From assembly GCA_900319885.1 (NCBI GenBank), contig ONQH01000042.1, positions 1-7,472 of the forward strand: DNA of 7,472 bases, read 5' to 3'. The DNA comes from Candidatus Avelusimicrobium ruminicola (GTDB taxonomy: Bacteria; Elusimicrobiota; Elusimicrobia; Elusimicrobiales; Elusimicrobiaceae). The notes under the pieces are model-generated. The model saw only the letters and a list, made by a program, of their open reading frames with translations, ran no database searches and was not told the origin of the DNA. The translations under genes and the position numbers were made by a program. Below are positions 1 through 7,472 of this stretch, in pieces. Positions within the stretch are counted from its first letter, which is position 1; each line of letters opens with the position of its first letter.

Positions 1-1554
1 CGGTTCCAAGCGTAAAAATACGTGCCCGTATTGACCGCGTCCACCAGACTGACGTACGAACTTGGTCTCTTGTTCAACGGTCTTGGTGATGGTTTCGCGG
101 TAGGCCACTTGCGGAGCACCTACGTTAGCTTGTACGTTAAATTCGCGTTTCATGCGGTCTACAATAATGTCCAAGTGAAGTTCGCCCATACCGCTGATAA
201 CGGTTTGGCCGGTTTCTTCATCGGTGCGCACGCGGAAGGTTTGGTCTTCTTCGGCCAAACGAGCCAAGGCGTTGGACATTTTTTCTTCATCAGCTTTCGA
301 TTTCGGTTCTACAGCGATGGAGATTACCGGTTCCGGGAAGGTAATGCTTTCCAGCACAATCGGGGCATCCGGAGAGCAGATTGTTTGCCCCACGCGGGAG
401 TTTTTAATAGCCACGGTAGCGGCGATTTCCCCGGCGGAAAGTTCTTTTACTTCTTCACGTTTATCGGCCATCATACGCATCATACGGCCAAAACGTTCCG
501 TGGCGTTTTTGCCCGGGAAGTATACCGCATCCCCGGCTTTAATCGTACCGGAATAAATGCGGAAGAAACTTAGTTTCCCTACGAACGGATCGGTTTGAAC
601 TTTAAAGATAAGGCCGCAGAACGGTTCGCTATTAGAAGGTTTGCGGAAAACTTCTTCGCCGGTATTGGGGTTCGTCCCTTTGACGGGCGGCACATCTACA
701 GGAGAGGGTAGATAGTCGTTTACGCAGTCCAAAAGCGGTTGCACCCCTTTGTTTTTATACGAAGAACCACAAATTACCGGGAAGAATTTACCCGTAAGTG
801 TACCTTTGCGGATAGCGGCTTTAATTTCTTTTTCCGTAAAATTGGTATCGCCGTTTAAGTAGCGTTCCATGATGGTTTCATCAAAGTCCGCTAATTTTTC
901 CAACATTTCGTTGCGATATTGTTCGGCTTGATCTTTGAGTTCCGCGGGGATTTCACCTTCGGTAAACGTAGCACCGTTGTGGTCGCCATCCCAGACAATG
1001 CCTTTCATTTTGACCAAGTCAATTACACCGACAAATTTATCTTCGGCGCCGATAGGCAATTGAATCGGACAGGCGTTACCACCTAATTTTTCCTTAATGG
1101 AGTTGGCAGAACGAATAAAGTCCGCACCAATACGGTCCATTTTGTTAATGTAGGCAATGCGCGGTACGTGGTATTTATCAGCTTGACGCCATACCGTTTC
1201 AGATTGCGGTTCTACACCCTGTACACCGTCAAAGCAGCATACAGCACCGTCGAGCACGCGCAAGGAACGTTCTACTTCAGCCGTAAAGTCCACGTGTCCG
1301 GGAGTGTCAATAATGTTAAGTTGACAATCTTTCCACACACAGTAAATGGCCGCGGAGGTAATCGTAATGCCTCTTTCGCGTTCTTGTTCCATCCAGTCGG
1401 TTACGGACGCACCGTCGTGCGTTTCACCGATTTTGTGCACTTTACCGGTATAGTACAAAATACGTTCGGAAGTGGTGGTCTTACCGGCGTCAATGTGCGC
1501 GATAATACCGATATTGCGGATTTTATCTAACGGATAGGTTTTAAATTCAGCCAT
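1..1554 (-). CDS. fusA: Elongation factor G, N-terminal 518 residues (gene runs off the left edge)
   Basis: EF-G is the cytoplasmic GTPase that drives tRNA-mRNA translocation on the ribosome and, with ribosome recycling factor, helps split ribosomes. The translation shows the full GTPase domain: G1 AHIDAGKT (residues 19-26), switch I RGITI (61-65), G3 DTPGH (83-87), G4 NKMD (137-140) and a G5-like GSS (263-265). Domain II follows ([12 protein letters not shown], about 327-338), then domain III with [10 protein letters not shown] (455-464), and the start of domain IV with GGRGQYGHV (504-512). EF-G is usually about 690-700 residues, so roughly 175 residues (most of domain IV and domain V) lie outside the window. 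The ATG at 1552-1554 is well fixed: an in-frame TAG sits only three codons upstream, and [17 protein letters not shown] is a normal EF-G start. It begins 16 bases after rpsG. The sequence and the str-type context identify canonical EF-G rather than TetM-like or LepA-like paralogues. Confidence 0.97.
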   Translation of the reverse strand, partial: MAEFKTYPLDKIRNIGIIAHIDAGKTTTSERILYYTGKVHKIGETHDGASVTDWMEQERERGITITSAAIYCVWKDCQLNIIDTPGHVDFTAEVERSLRVLDGAVCCFDGVQGVEPQSETVWRQADKYHVPRIAYINKMDRIGADFIRSANSIKEKLGGNACPIQLPIGAEDKFVGVIDLVKMKGIVWDGDHNGATFTEGEIPAELKDQAEQYRNEMLEKLADFDETIMERYLNGDTNFTEKEIKAAIRKGTLTGKFFPVICGSSYKNKGVQPLLDCVNDYLPSPVDVPPVKGTNPNTGEEVFRKPSNSEPFCGLIFKVQTDPFVGKLSFFRIYSGTIKAGDAVYFPGKNATERFGRMMRMMADKREEVKELSAGEIAATVAIKNSRVGQTICSPDAPIVLESITFPEPVISIAVEPKSKADEEKMSNALARLAEEDQTFRVRTDEETGQTVISGMGELHLDIIVDRMKREFNVQANVGAPQVAYRETITKTVEQETKFVRQSGGRGQYGHVFLRLEP

Positions 1555-1564
1555 ATCTTTCTAG

Positions 1565-1568
1565 TCCC
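1565..1568 (-). promoter_or_regulatory. Weak ribosome binding site of fusA
   Basis: The 16 bases between rpsG and fusA read TTGGGACTAGAAAGAT on the coding strand. The only Shine-Dalgarno-like piece is GGGA, 10 bases before the ATG; a purine run AGAAAG lies closer. Neither is a strong match to AGGAGG, unlike the sites in front of rpsG and rpsL. Because the rpsG stop is only 16 bases away, fusA is probably translated partly by ribosomes that finish rpsG (inference). Confidence 0.4.
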
Positions 1569-1570
1569 AA

Positions 1571-2050
1571 TTACCATTTAAAGTGAGCAAACGCGCGGTT
1601 GGCTTCCGCCATTTTGTGCACGTCTTCGCGTTTTTTGAACGCGGTACCTTCTTTCTTAGCGCCCAAGATAATTTCTTCGGCTAATTTTTCAGCCATCGGG
1701 CGGCCTTTGCGGCTTTGTGCGGCACCGATCAGCCAGCGCATAGCCAAAGTGGTGCTGCGCAAGGGTTTTACTTCGGTGGGCACTTGGTAGTTGGCACCTC
1801 CCACGCGGCGGGCTTTTACTTCCACCAAGGGGCGTACATTTTCAATACATTTGTTGAAAACGTCAATGGCGTTTTCTTTGGTTTTTTCGGCAATGATGGC
1901 CATGGCGTCGTCCAAAATGCGTTCGGCGGTGGCAGTTTTGCCTTCAAAATTTAATTTGTTAATAAACCGGGCCACGAGCACGGAATTGTATTTATAATCC
2001 GGCGCGGGGAGCGGTCTTCTGTCTCTGGGTCTTAAACCTTTTCTTGGCAT
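1571..2050 (-). CDS. rpsG: 30S ribosomal protein S7
   Basis: S7 is a primary binder of the 3' major domain of 16S rRNA; it nucleates assembly of the 30S head and touches the E-site tRNA. The 159-residue protein is close to the usual 155-157 residues. The family core is clear: NSVLVARFINKL (22-33), the beta-hairpin segment VEVKARRVGGANYQVP (76-91) that contacts RNA, LAMRWLIGAA (102-111), and the C-terminal HKMAEANRAFAHFKW. The N-terminus (MPRKGLRPRDRRPLPAPDYK) is a few residues longer and more basic/proline-rich than common versions. The ATG is supported by AGGAG 11 bases upstream and by an in-frame TAG two codons upstream. In E. coli, S7 represses its own operon by binding a structured rpsL-rpsG spacer of about 100 bases; here that spacer is only 21 bases, so control of that form is unlikely (inference). 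Confidence 0.98.
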   Translation of the reverse strand: MPRKGLRPRDRRPLPAPDYKYNSVLVARFINKLNFEGKTATAERILDDAMAIIAEKTKENAIDVFNKCIENVRPLVEVKARRVGGANYQVPTEVKPLRSTTLAMRWLIGAAQSRKGRPMAEKLAEEIILGAKKEGTAFKKREDVHKMAEANRAFAHFKW

Positions 2051-2061
2051 ATTCTAATTCA

Positions 2062-2066
2062 CTCCT
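2062..2066 (-). promoter_or_regulatory. Ribosome binding site of rpsG
   Basis: AGGAG on the coding strand lies 11 bases before the rpsG ATG and 5 bases after the rpsL stop codon, inside the 21-base spacer. It is a strong Shine-Dalgarno match with slightly long spacing, and it supports the chosen start. Confidence 0.75.
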
Positions 2067-2071
2067 AAAAA

Positions 2072-2452
2072 TTATTTACCAGCTTTCGGGCGTTTTACGC
2101 CATAAAGCGAGCGGCCTTGTTTTCTGTTTTCAACGCCGGCGGCATCTAAGGCACCGCGGATGATGTGATAGCGCACACCTGGCAAGTCCTTCACACGGCC
2201 ACCGCGCACGAGCACGATGGAGTGTTCCTGCAAGTTGTGTCCCACACCCGGGATGTAAGCAGTCACTTCCATTTTGGACGTGAGTTTCACACGGGCCACC
2301 TTTCTCAAAGCAGAGTTCGGTTTTTTAGGGGTGGTGGTATAAACACGGGTGCAAACACCGCGCCGTTGGGGGCAGGCTTGCAACGCGGGCGATTTGGTTC
2401 TGTTTTGTTCTTTTGCCCGACCGTATTTTACTAATTGGTTTACTGTTGGCAT
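2072..2452 (-). CDS. rpsL: 30S ribosomal protein S12
   Basis: S12 sits at the interface of the 30S decoding centre, where it controls decoding accuracy and is the classical site of streptomycin-resistance mutations. The 126-residue protein is family-length and collinear with E. coli S12: MPTVNQLV start, [29 protein letters not shown] (26-54), GHNLQEHS (71-78), [14 protein letters not shown] (83-96) and the terminal [10 protein letters not shown]. The streptomycin-relevant lysines K43 and K88 (counting Met1) are both the sensitive, wild-type residue. D89, the residue that RimO methylthiolates in E. coli, is also present. The start is the conserved MPTVNQL with AGGAG 7 bases upstream. It begins 10 bases after rpoC and ends 21 bases before rpsG, as part of one compact transcription unit. 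Confidence 0.98.
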   Translation of the reverse strand: MPTVNQLVKYGRAKEQNRTKSPALQACPQRRGVCTRVYTTTPKKPNSALRKVARVKLTSKMEVTAYIPGVGHNLQEHSIVLVRGGRVKDLPGVRYHIIRGALDAAGVENRKQGRSLYGVKRPKAGK

Positions 2453-2459
2453 TACTTCT

Positions 2460-2464
2460 CTCCT
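2460..2464 (-). promoter_or_regulatory. Ribosome binding site of rpsL, overlapping the rpoC stop
   Basis: The coding-strand sequence AAATAGGAGAGAAGTAATG contains the rpoC stop (TAG), the rpsL AGGAG, and the rpsL ATG. The AG of the stop codon is also the first two bases of AGGAG. Spacing from AGGAG to the ATG is 7 bases, which is near optimal. A ribosome terminating on rpoC would cover this site, so coupled re-initiation is plausible (inference). Confidence 0.8.
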
Positions 2465-5400
2465 ATTTAGTTTCTTTACGTTTTTGGTTAAACTCTTTGG
2501 CTATTTGCCGCGCGGAAATACCAGTACCCGCGGGGATCAAATGGCCTACGATTACATTTTCTTTGAGGCCTTGCAATTCGTCAATTTTGCCTTCAATAGC
2601 GGCGTCCGTCAAAACCTTGGTGGTTTCTTGGAACGAAGCCGCGGAAATGAACGATTCAGACGCAATAGACGCTTTACTGATACCTAAAAGGATCGTTTCG
2701 GCATCCGCCAAACGTTTGCCGGCCGCTTTCATCTTGGCGTTTTCACGTAACCAGCGTCCGCGGCTGATGACTTCTCCTTTTAAGAAGTTGGTGTCTCCTG
2801 CATCCAGGATCTTCACGTTCCCTAACATTTGACGGACAATAACCTCAATATGTCTGTCGTTAATGGTTACGCCCTGCAAGCGGTACACTTCTTGGATGGC
2901 GTTTAATAGGAACTCTTGTGCTTCTTTTTCACCCTTCACGCGCAGCACGTCGTGAGGGTCAATGGCGCCGTCGGTTAGGGCTTCACCCACGCCTACATGG
3001 TCGCCTTCATATACTACTAAGTGTTTGCCTTGCGGAATGCTATATTGCTTGACCTGGTTGGTCTCTTCGTTCCGCACGACAACTTCAATCAAACCTTTGG
3101 GAGATGTTTCCAAACTCACAATCCCTTCAAACTCGGAGATAATGGCCGGGTTATGGGGTCTGCGGGCTTCAAACAACTCCGCGATACGGGGCAAACCGCC
3201 CGTAATATCTTTCGTGCCGCCGGCTTCGCGACCGATTTTTGCAAGTACGTCGCCGGGTTCTACAGACTCACCGTCTTCCACCATCAAGATGGTATCAATC
3301 GGGAGCGGCAAGTTAATGCCCTTGCCTTTGCCGCTGATGCTAATGCGGGGGTTATGTTTCCCGCCGCGGCTAGCTGTAATTTTGCGTTCAATGACGCCGG
3401 TCACTTTGTTGCGTTCTTCTTGCAAGGTGATACCTTCAATTACATCCGTCAGTTTCACGGTTCCTTTCGTTTCCGCGAGTACCGGGATGGAGTGAGGGTC
3501 CCACTCCGCAAGTAGCGTGCCTTTTTTCACAGAGGCTTTATCTTGGGTTAAGATCGTAGCCCCGTACTGAATCTTGTATTCTTTTATTGTACCATTTCCA
3601 GCGGTCACAAAGATAGACCCGTTTCTGGAAATGCAGATTTGGTTATCATATTGGTTGGTAATAATCTTCACATCTTTGAAGGTTACTTTACCATCCGTTT
3701 CCGCTACCGCTTGGCTGCGGGAAAGTACACGAGACGCCGTACCACCGATGTGGAACGTACGGAGCGTTAACTGCGTACCAGGTTCGCCGATGGACTGGGC
3801 GGCAATAATACCCACGGAGTCGCCGGGGTTGCTGTTAGAAGCCGTGGCCAAGGACAAACCGTAACATTTGGCACAGACACCGTAGGACGTTTCGCAGGTA
3901 AGTACCGAGCGGATGCGCACGGATTCTACGCCGTATTTCTTTACTTCTTTGGCTTGTTCCAAGGTAATTAAATCGCCTTCTTTAATGATGGTTTTTTCTT
4001 CTTCTTTACCGTTGGCTTTTTGTACTTTTACTACCACATTTTCTAGCGAAGTGCGGCCCAAAATACGTTCATCTAACGGTTCCACCATTTCTTCGCCGCT
4101 CATTAAGGATTTGACTACAATCCCGTTGTGCGTGCCGCAGTCCTGTTCCGTAATTACTACGTTGTGGGCTACGTCTACCAAACGGCGGGTTAAGTAACCG
4201 GCGTCGGCTGTTTTCAAAGCCGTATCGGAAAGACCTTTACGTCCACCGTGCGTGGAAATAAAGTATTCCAGCACCGACAACCCTTCGCGGAAGTTAGCGG
4301 TAATCGGGTTTTCAATAATTTCACCCTGACCCCCGGTCAATTTTTTCTGCGGTTTAGCCATTAGACCGCGCATACCGGCCAACTGGCGTACCTGTTGGCG
4401 GGAACCGCGGGCGCCAGAATCTGCCATTAAATAGACAGAGTTGAAGCGTTGTCCGCTATGTTCTTTGTTGGTGGGGTCATATTTGGATTCTTCAAACTTT
4501 TTCATTTCTTTGAAAAGTTCGTTGGCCACGTCATCCGTGACGCGGGTCCAAATATCAATTACTTTGTTATAACGTTCACCTTCGGTAATGATACCGGCTT
4601 CGGCCTGCGCTTGAATTTTGGCTACTTCGGCTTTGGCCTTTTTGATCATATCTTTCTTAGCAGAAGGAATAGTCATATCTGCAATAGAGATGGACAACCC
4701 GGACAAGGTAGCATAGTGATACCCCATCTTCATGATGTTGTCTAAGAGTTGTACCGCAGCAGCGCGGCCATATTTTTTGCTCTTGTAACATTCATCTACT
4801 AAAGCACCCAATTCTTTCTTACCGACGGTTTTATTGATAAATTCCCATCCTTTGGGCAAGGCCTGGTTAAAAATAATGCGGCCTACACAGGTAAAATCTT
4901 TCCACTGGGCAGGATCGGTTACCGTTTTGCCTTTGGCATCCAGTTCCGGCACAGCGTTCATACCGCGCACTTTGATTTTGGCGTGGTAAGAAAGTTTGCC
5001 ATATTCCAAAGCCACTAGGGCTTCTTCTTTGGATCCAAAGATAGAACCTTCACCGATGTCTCCGTCTTTTACCGTGGTAATCCAGTTGACACCCAATACC
5101 ATATCATGGGAGGGGGCGGCAATCGGTCTACCGGAAGCGGGAGACAAGATGTTGTTAGAAGCCAACATCAGGGTGCGCGCTTCCATTTGCGCTTCCAAGG
5201 AAAGCGGTACGTGTACAGCCATCTGGTCACCGTCAAAGTCAGCGTTGAAAGCCGCACAGGTGAGCGGGTGTAACTGGATGGCTTTACCTTCAATCAGTAC
5301 CGGTTCAAAAGCCTGAATACCTAAGCGGTGTAAGGTAGGAGCACGGTTTAACATAACCGGGTGAGATTGGGTTACTTTTTCCAGAATATCCCAAATTTCC

Positions 5401-6632
5401 GGGCGTACTTTTTCAAGCATTTTCTTGGCGGATTTCAGGGTGGTCCCTTCTTTTTTCATCAGTTCGCCAATGATAAAAGGTTTGAAAAGTTCCAACGCCA
5501 TTAGTTTGGGTAAACCGCATTGGTGAATTTTCAAGTTCGGGCCGACTACAATTACGGAACGACCGGAGTAGTCCACACGTTTACCGAGTAAGTTTTGGCG
5601 GAAACGCCCGTGTTTACCTTTAATGCTGTCAGACAAAGATTTAAGCGGTCTGCCACCGGGGCCGATAAATACTTTACCGCGAGCCCCGTTTTCAATTAAC
5701 GCATCTACGGCTTCTTGCAAAAGGCGCTTTTCGTTGTAAATCATTACTTCCGGCGCGCGCAAGGATTCAATGTGTTTGAGACGGTTGTTGCGGTTGATAA
5801 TACGACGATACAAATCGTTTAAGTCAGAGGCCGCGAAGCGTCCGCCATCAAGCGGTACTAACGGGCGCAAATCCGGCGGGATGACGGGCAGTACGCTTAA
5901 AATCATCCATTCCGGGCGGTTGCCGCTTTCCTTGAACTCTTCCATCGTTTTAATACGGCGGATGAGTTTAGTGCGTTCTACTTCGCTCTGCGTATTTTTA
6001 AGTTGTTCGTGCAAGGCCGGAATTTCTTTATCAAAATCAATGCCTTCCAATAACGTCTTAATAGCCGGGGCACCGATATCCACTTTTAAGCGGGAACCGT
6101 GTTTTTTGCGGGCTTCGCGCACTTGTGCATCGGACAGGAGCGTGCCTTTCTTGAAGTCCGGGCGGCCGGTTACATTGTCAATACAATCTTCCAACACTAC
6201 GTAGGCCGCATAGTAAACCACGCGTTCCAAATCGCTGGTGCGTTGATCTAATAAAATACCGATACGAGACGGGTTTTTGCGCAAGAACCACACATGGGCC
6301 ACCGGCACAGCCAGTTCAATATGCCCCATGCGTTCACGGCGCACTTTGGCTTCGGTTACTTCCACGCCACAGCGGTCGCACTTAATGCCTTTGTATTTGG
6401 GCCAGCGATATTTGCCGCAGGCACATTCAAAGTCCTTGGTAGGGCCAAAAATGCGTTCGCAGAATAAACCATCTCGCTCCGGTTTCAACGTGCGGTAGTT
6501 AATGGTTTCCGGTTTTTTCACTTCGCCAAAAGACCACGCGCTGATTTGTTCCGGGCTGGCGATGCCTAAACGGATGGCATCAAAGTCAAAAAAGTTTAAG
6601 TCGTTATTTTTCTTCACTTTTTTCGTTTGCAT
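2463..6632 (-). CDS. rpoC: DNA-directed RNA polymerase subunit beta'
   Basis: Beta' forms the clamp and most of the active site of RNA polymerase. At 1,389 residues it is normal for versions with a trigger-loop insertion (E. coli 1,407). Visible in order: the clamp zinc site C70, C72, C85, C88; the lid/rudder region with [19 protein letters not shown] (339-357); the catalytic [12 protein letters not shown] with the magnesium aspartates D465, D467 and D469; the F-loop region [18 protein letters not shown] (739-756); the bridge helix region (about 778-820, with [11 protein letters not shown] at 812-822); the second zinc site C832, C913, C920, C923; and the trigger loop [19 protein letters not shown] (946-964, with R958 and H961). 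A long SI3-type insertion (about 968-1137) interrupts the trigger loop, which resumes at [22 protein letters not shown]. The conserved end [12 protein letters not shown] (1264-1275) leads to a terminal [12 protein letters not shown] region. The ATG is fixed by an in-frame TAA two codons upstream and GGGAG at 8 bases. All key residues are present. Confidence 0.99.
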   Translation of the reverse strand: MQTKKVKKNNDLNFFDFDAIRLGIASPEQISAWSFGEVKKPETINYRTLKPERDGLFCERIFGPTKDFECACGKYRWPKYKGIKCDRCGVEVTEAKVRRERMGHIELAVPVAHVWFLRKNPSRIGILLDQRTSDLERVVYYAAYVVLEDCIDNVTGRPDFKKGTLLSDAQVREARKKHGSRLKVDIGAPAIKTLLEGIDFDKEIPALHEQLKNTQSEVERTKLIRRIKTMEEFKESGNRPEWMILSVLPVIPPDLRPLVPLDGGRFAASDLNDLYRRIINRNNRLKHIESLRAPEVMIYNEKRLLQEAVDALIENGARGKVFIGPGGRPLKSLSDSIKGKHGRFRQNLLGKRVDYSGRSVIVVGPNLKIHQCGLPKLMALELFKPFIIGELMKKEGTTLKSAKKMLEKVRPEIWDILEKVTQSHPVMLNRAPTLHRLGIQAFEPVLIEGKAIQLHPLTCAAFNADFDGDQMAVHVPLSLEAQMEARTLMLASNNILSPASGRPIAAPSHDMVLGVNWITTVKDGDIGEGSIFGSKEEALVALEYGKLSYHAKIKVRGMNAVPELDAKGKTVTDPAQWKDFTCVGRIIFNQALPKGWEFINKTVGKKELGALVDECYKSKKYGRAAAVQLLDNIMKMGYHYATLSGLSISIADMTIPSAKKDMIKKAKAEVAKIQAQAEAGIITEGERYNKVIDIWTRVTDDVANELFKEMKKFEESKYDPTNKEHSGQRFNSVYLMADSGARGSRQQVRQLAGMRGLMAKPQKKLTGGQGEIIENPITANFREGLSVLEYFISTHGGRKGLSDTALKTADAGYLTRRLVDVAHNVVITEQDCGTHNGIVVKSLMSGEEMVEPLDERILGRTSLENVVVKVQKANGKEEEKTIIKEGDLITLEQAKEVKKYGVESVRIRSVLTCETSYGVCAKCYGLSLATASNSNPGDSVGIIAAQSIGEPGTQLTLRTFHIGGTASRVLSRSQAVAETDGKVTFKDVKIITNQYDNQICISRNGSIFVTAGNGTIKEYKIQYGATILTQDKASVKKGTLLAEWDPHSIPVLAETKGTVKLTDVIEGITLQEERNKVTGVIERKITASRGGKHNPRISISGKGKGINLPLPIDTILMVEDGESVEPGDVLAKIGREAGGTKDITGGLPRIAELFEARRPHNPAIISEFEGIVSLETSPKGLIEVVVRNEETNQVKQYSIPQGKHLVVYEGDHVGVGEALTDGAIDPHDVLRVKGEKEAQEFLLNAIQEVYRLQGVTINDRHIEVIVRQMLGNVKILDAGDTNFLKGEVISRGRWLRENAKMKAAGKRLADAETILLGISKASIASESFISAASFQETTKVLTDAAIEGKIDELQGLKENVIVGHLIPAGTGISARQIAKEFNQKRKETK

Positions 6633-6640
6633 GTGTTATT

Positions 6641-6645
6641 CTCCC
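6641..6645 (-). promoter_or_regulatory. Ribosome binding site of rpoC
   Basis: GGGAG on the coding strand lies 8 bases before the rpoC ATG, within the 15-base gap after the rpoB stop. It is a fair Shine-Dalgarno match at good spacing and supports the assigned start. Confidence 0.65.
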
Positions 6646-6647
6646 GC

Positions 6648-7472
<825 letters not shown>

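Noticed and set aside
22..573. A 183-codon plus-strand open frame opposite fusA, with a 110-codon frame overlapping it at 224-556
   Set aside because: They lie wholly antisense to the conserved GTPase, domain II and domain III codons of EF-G, have no recognisable motifs, and overlap each other in different frames. They are by-products of fusA codon use.
2072..2452. Possible streptomycin-resistance allele in rpsL
   Set aside because: K43 and K88 are both lysine, the usual sensitive residues, and no other classical resistance change is visible.
2349..2832. Plus-strand open frames crossing the rpsL-rpoC junction
   Set aside because: They include a hydrophobic stretch that could pass for a membrane segment, but it comes from reading the complement of the rpoC C-terminal codons. 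No independent evidence supports a gene.
2962..3515. Two overlapping plus-strand open frames of 164-177 codons opposite rpoC
   Set aside because: They are antisense to well-conserved beta' sequence, use two different frames over the same stretch, and show no domain or convincing ribosome binding site. They are treated as shadow frames.
4327..4346. Plus-strand hairpin TGACC-CCC-GGTCA followed by A and six T, resembling an intrinsic terminator
   Set aside because: The stem is only 5 base pairs and does not extend, no plus-strand transcript is expected, and the bases encode the KKLTGGQ segment of beta'. It is most likely chance.

Overview
This 7,472-base window is a block of core information-processing genes, all read from the minus strand with almost no non-coding DNA. 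In transcription order (right to left on the given strand) they are: the 3' end of rpoB (RNA polymerase beta), complete rpoC (beta'), complete rpsL (ribosomal protein S12), complete rpsG (ribosomal protein S7), and the first 518 codons of fusA (elongation factor G). The window cuts rpoB at its right edge and fusA at its left edge. The fusA reading frame is open to the first base, so it lacks a stop here.

The gaps are 15 bases (rpoB-rpoC), 10 bases (rpoC-rpsL), 21 bases (rpsL-rpsG) and 16 bases (rpsG-fusA). Each gap holds little more than a ribosome binding site. No gap has room for a promoter or an intrinsic terminator, so the rpoBC genes and the 'str' genes (rpsL-rpsG-fusA) probably share one transcript, whose promoter lies upstream of rpoB outside the window. 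The UAG stop of rpoC forms part of the AGGAG ribosome binding site of rpsL, which suggests translational coupling. No stretch of 300 bases lacks a gene.

Together the genes supply the catalytic half of the transcription machinery and part of the translation machinery: S12 and S7 of the 30S subunit, and the translocase EF-G. All visible catalytic and metal-binding motifs are intact, so these look like functional housekeeping genes.

The organism is a bacterium. RpoC carries a long insertion inside the trigger loop (SI3 type), which is known from many Gram-negative lineages and absent from Firmicutes, Actinobacteria and Thermus. RpoC also has a short insertion just before the bridge helix, of a kind I recall from Bacteroidetes-like sequences, and an unusual N-terminal segment ([10 protein letters not shown]). 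The proteins are not close to gammaproteobacterial or Firmicutes versions. A deep Gram-negative phylum such as Elusimicrobiota, or one near the Chlamydiae/Planctomycetes/Verrucomicrobia group, is my low-confidence guess. I see no mobile element, RNA gene, CRISPR array or novel system. The noteworthy points are the compact operon fusion and lineage-specific features of the polymerase.
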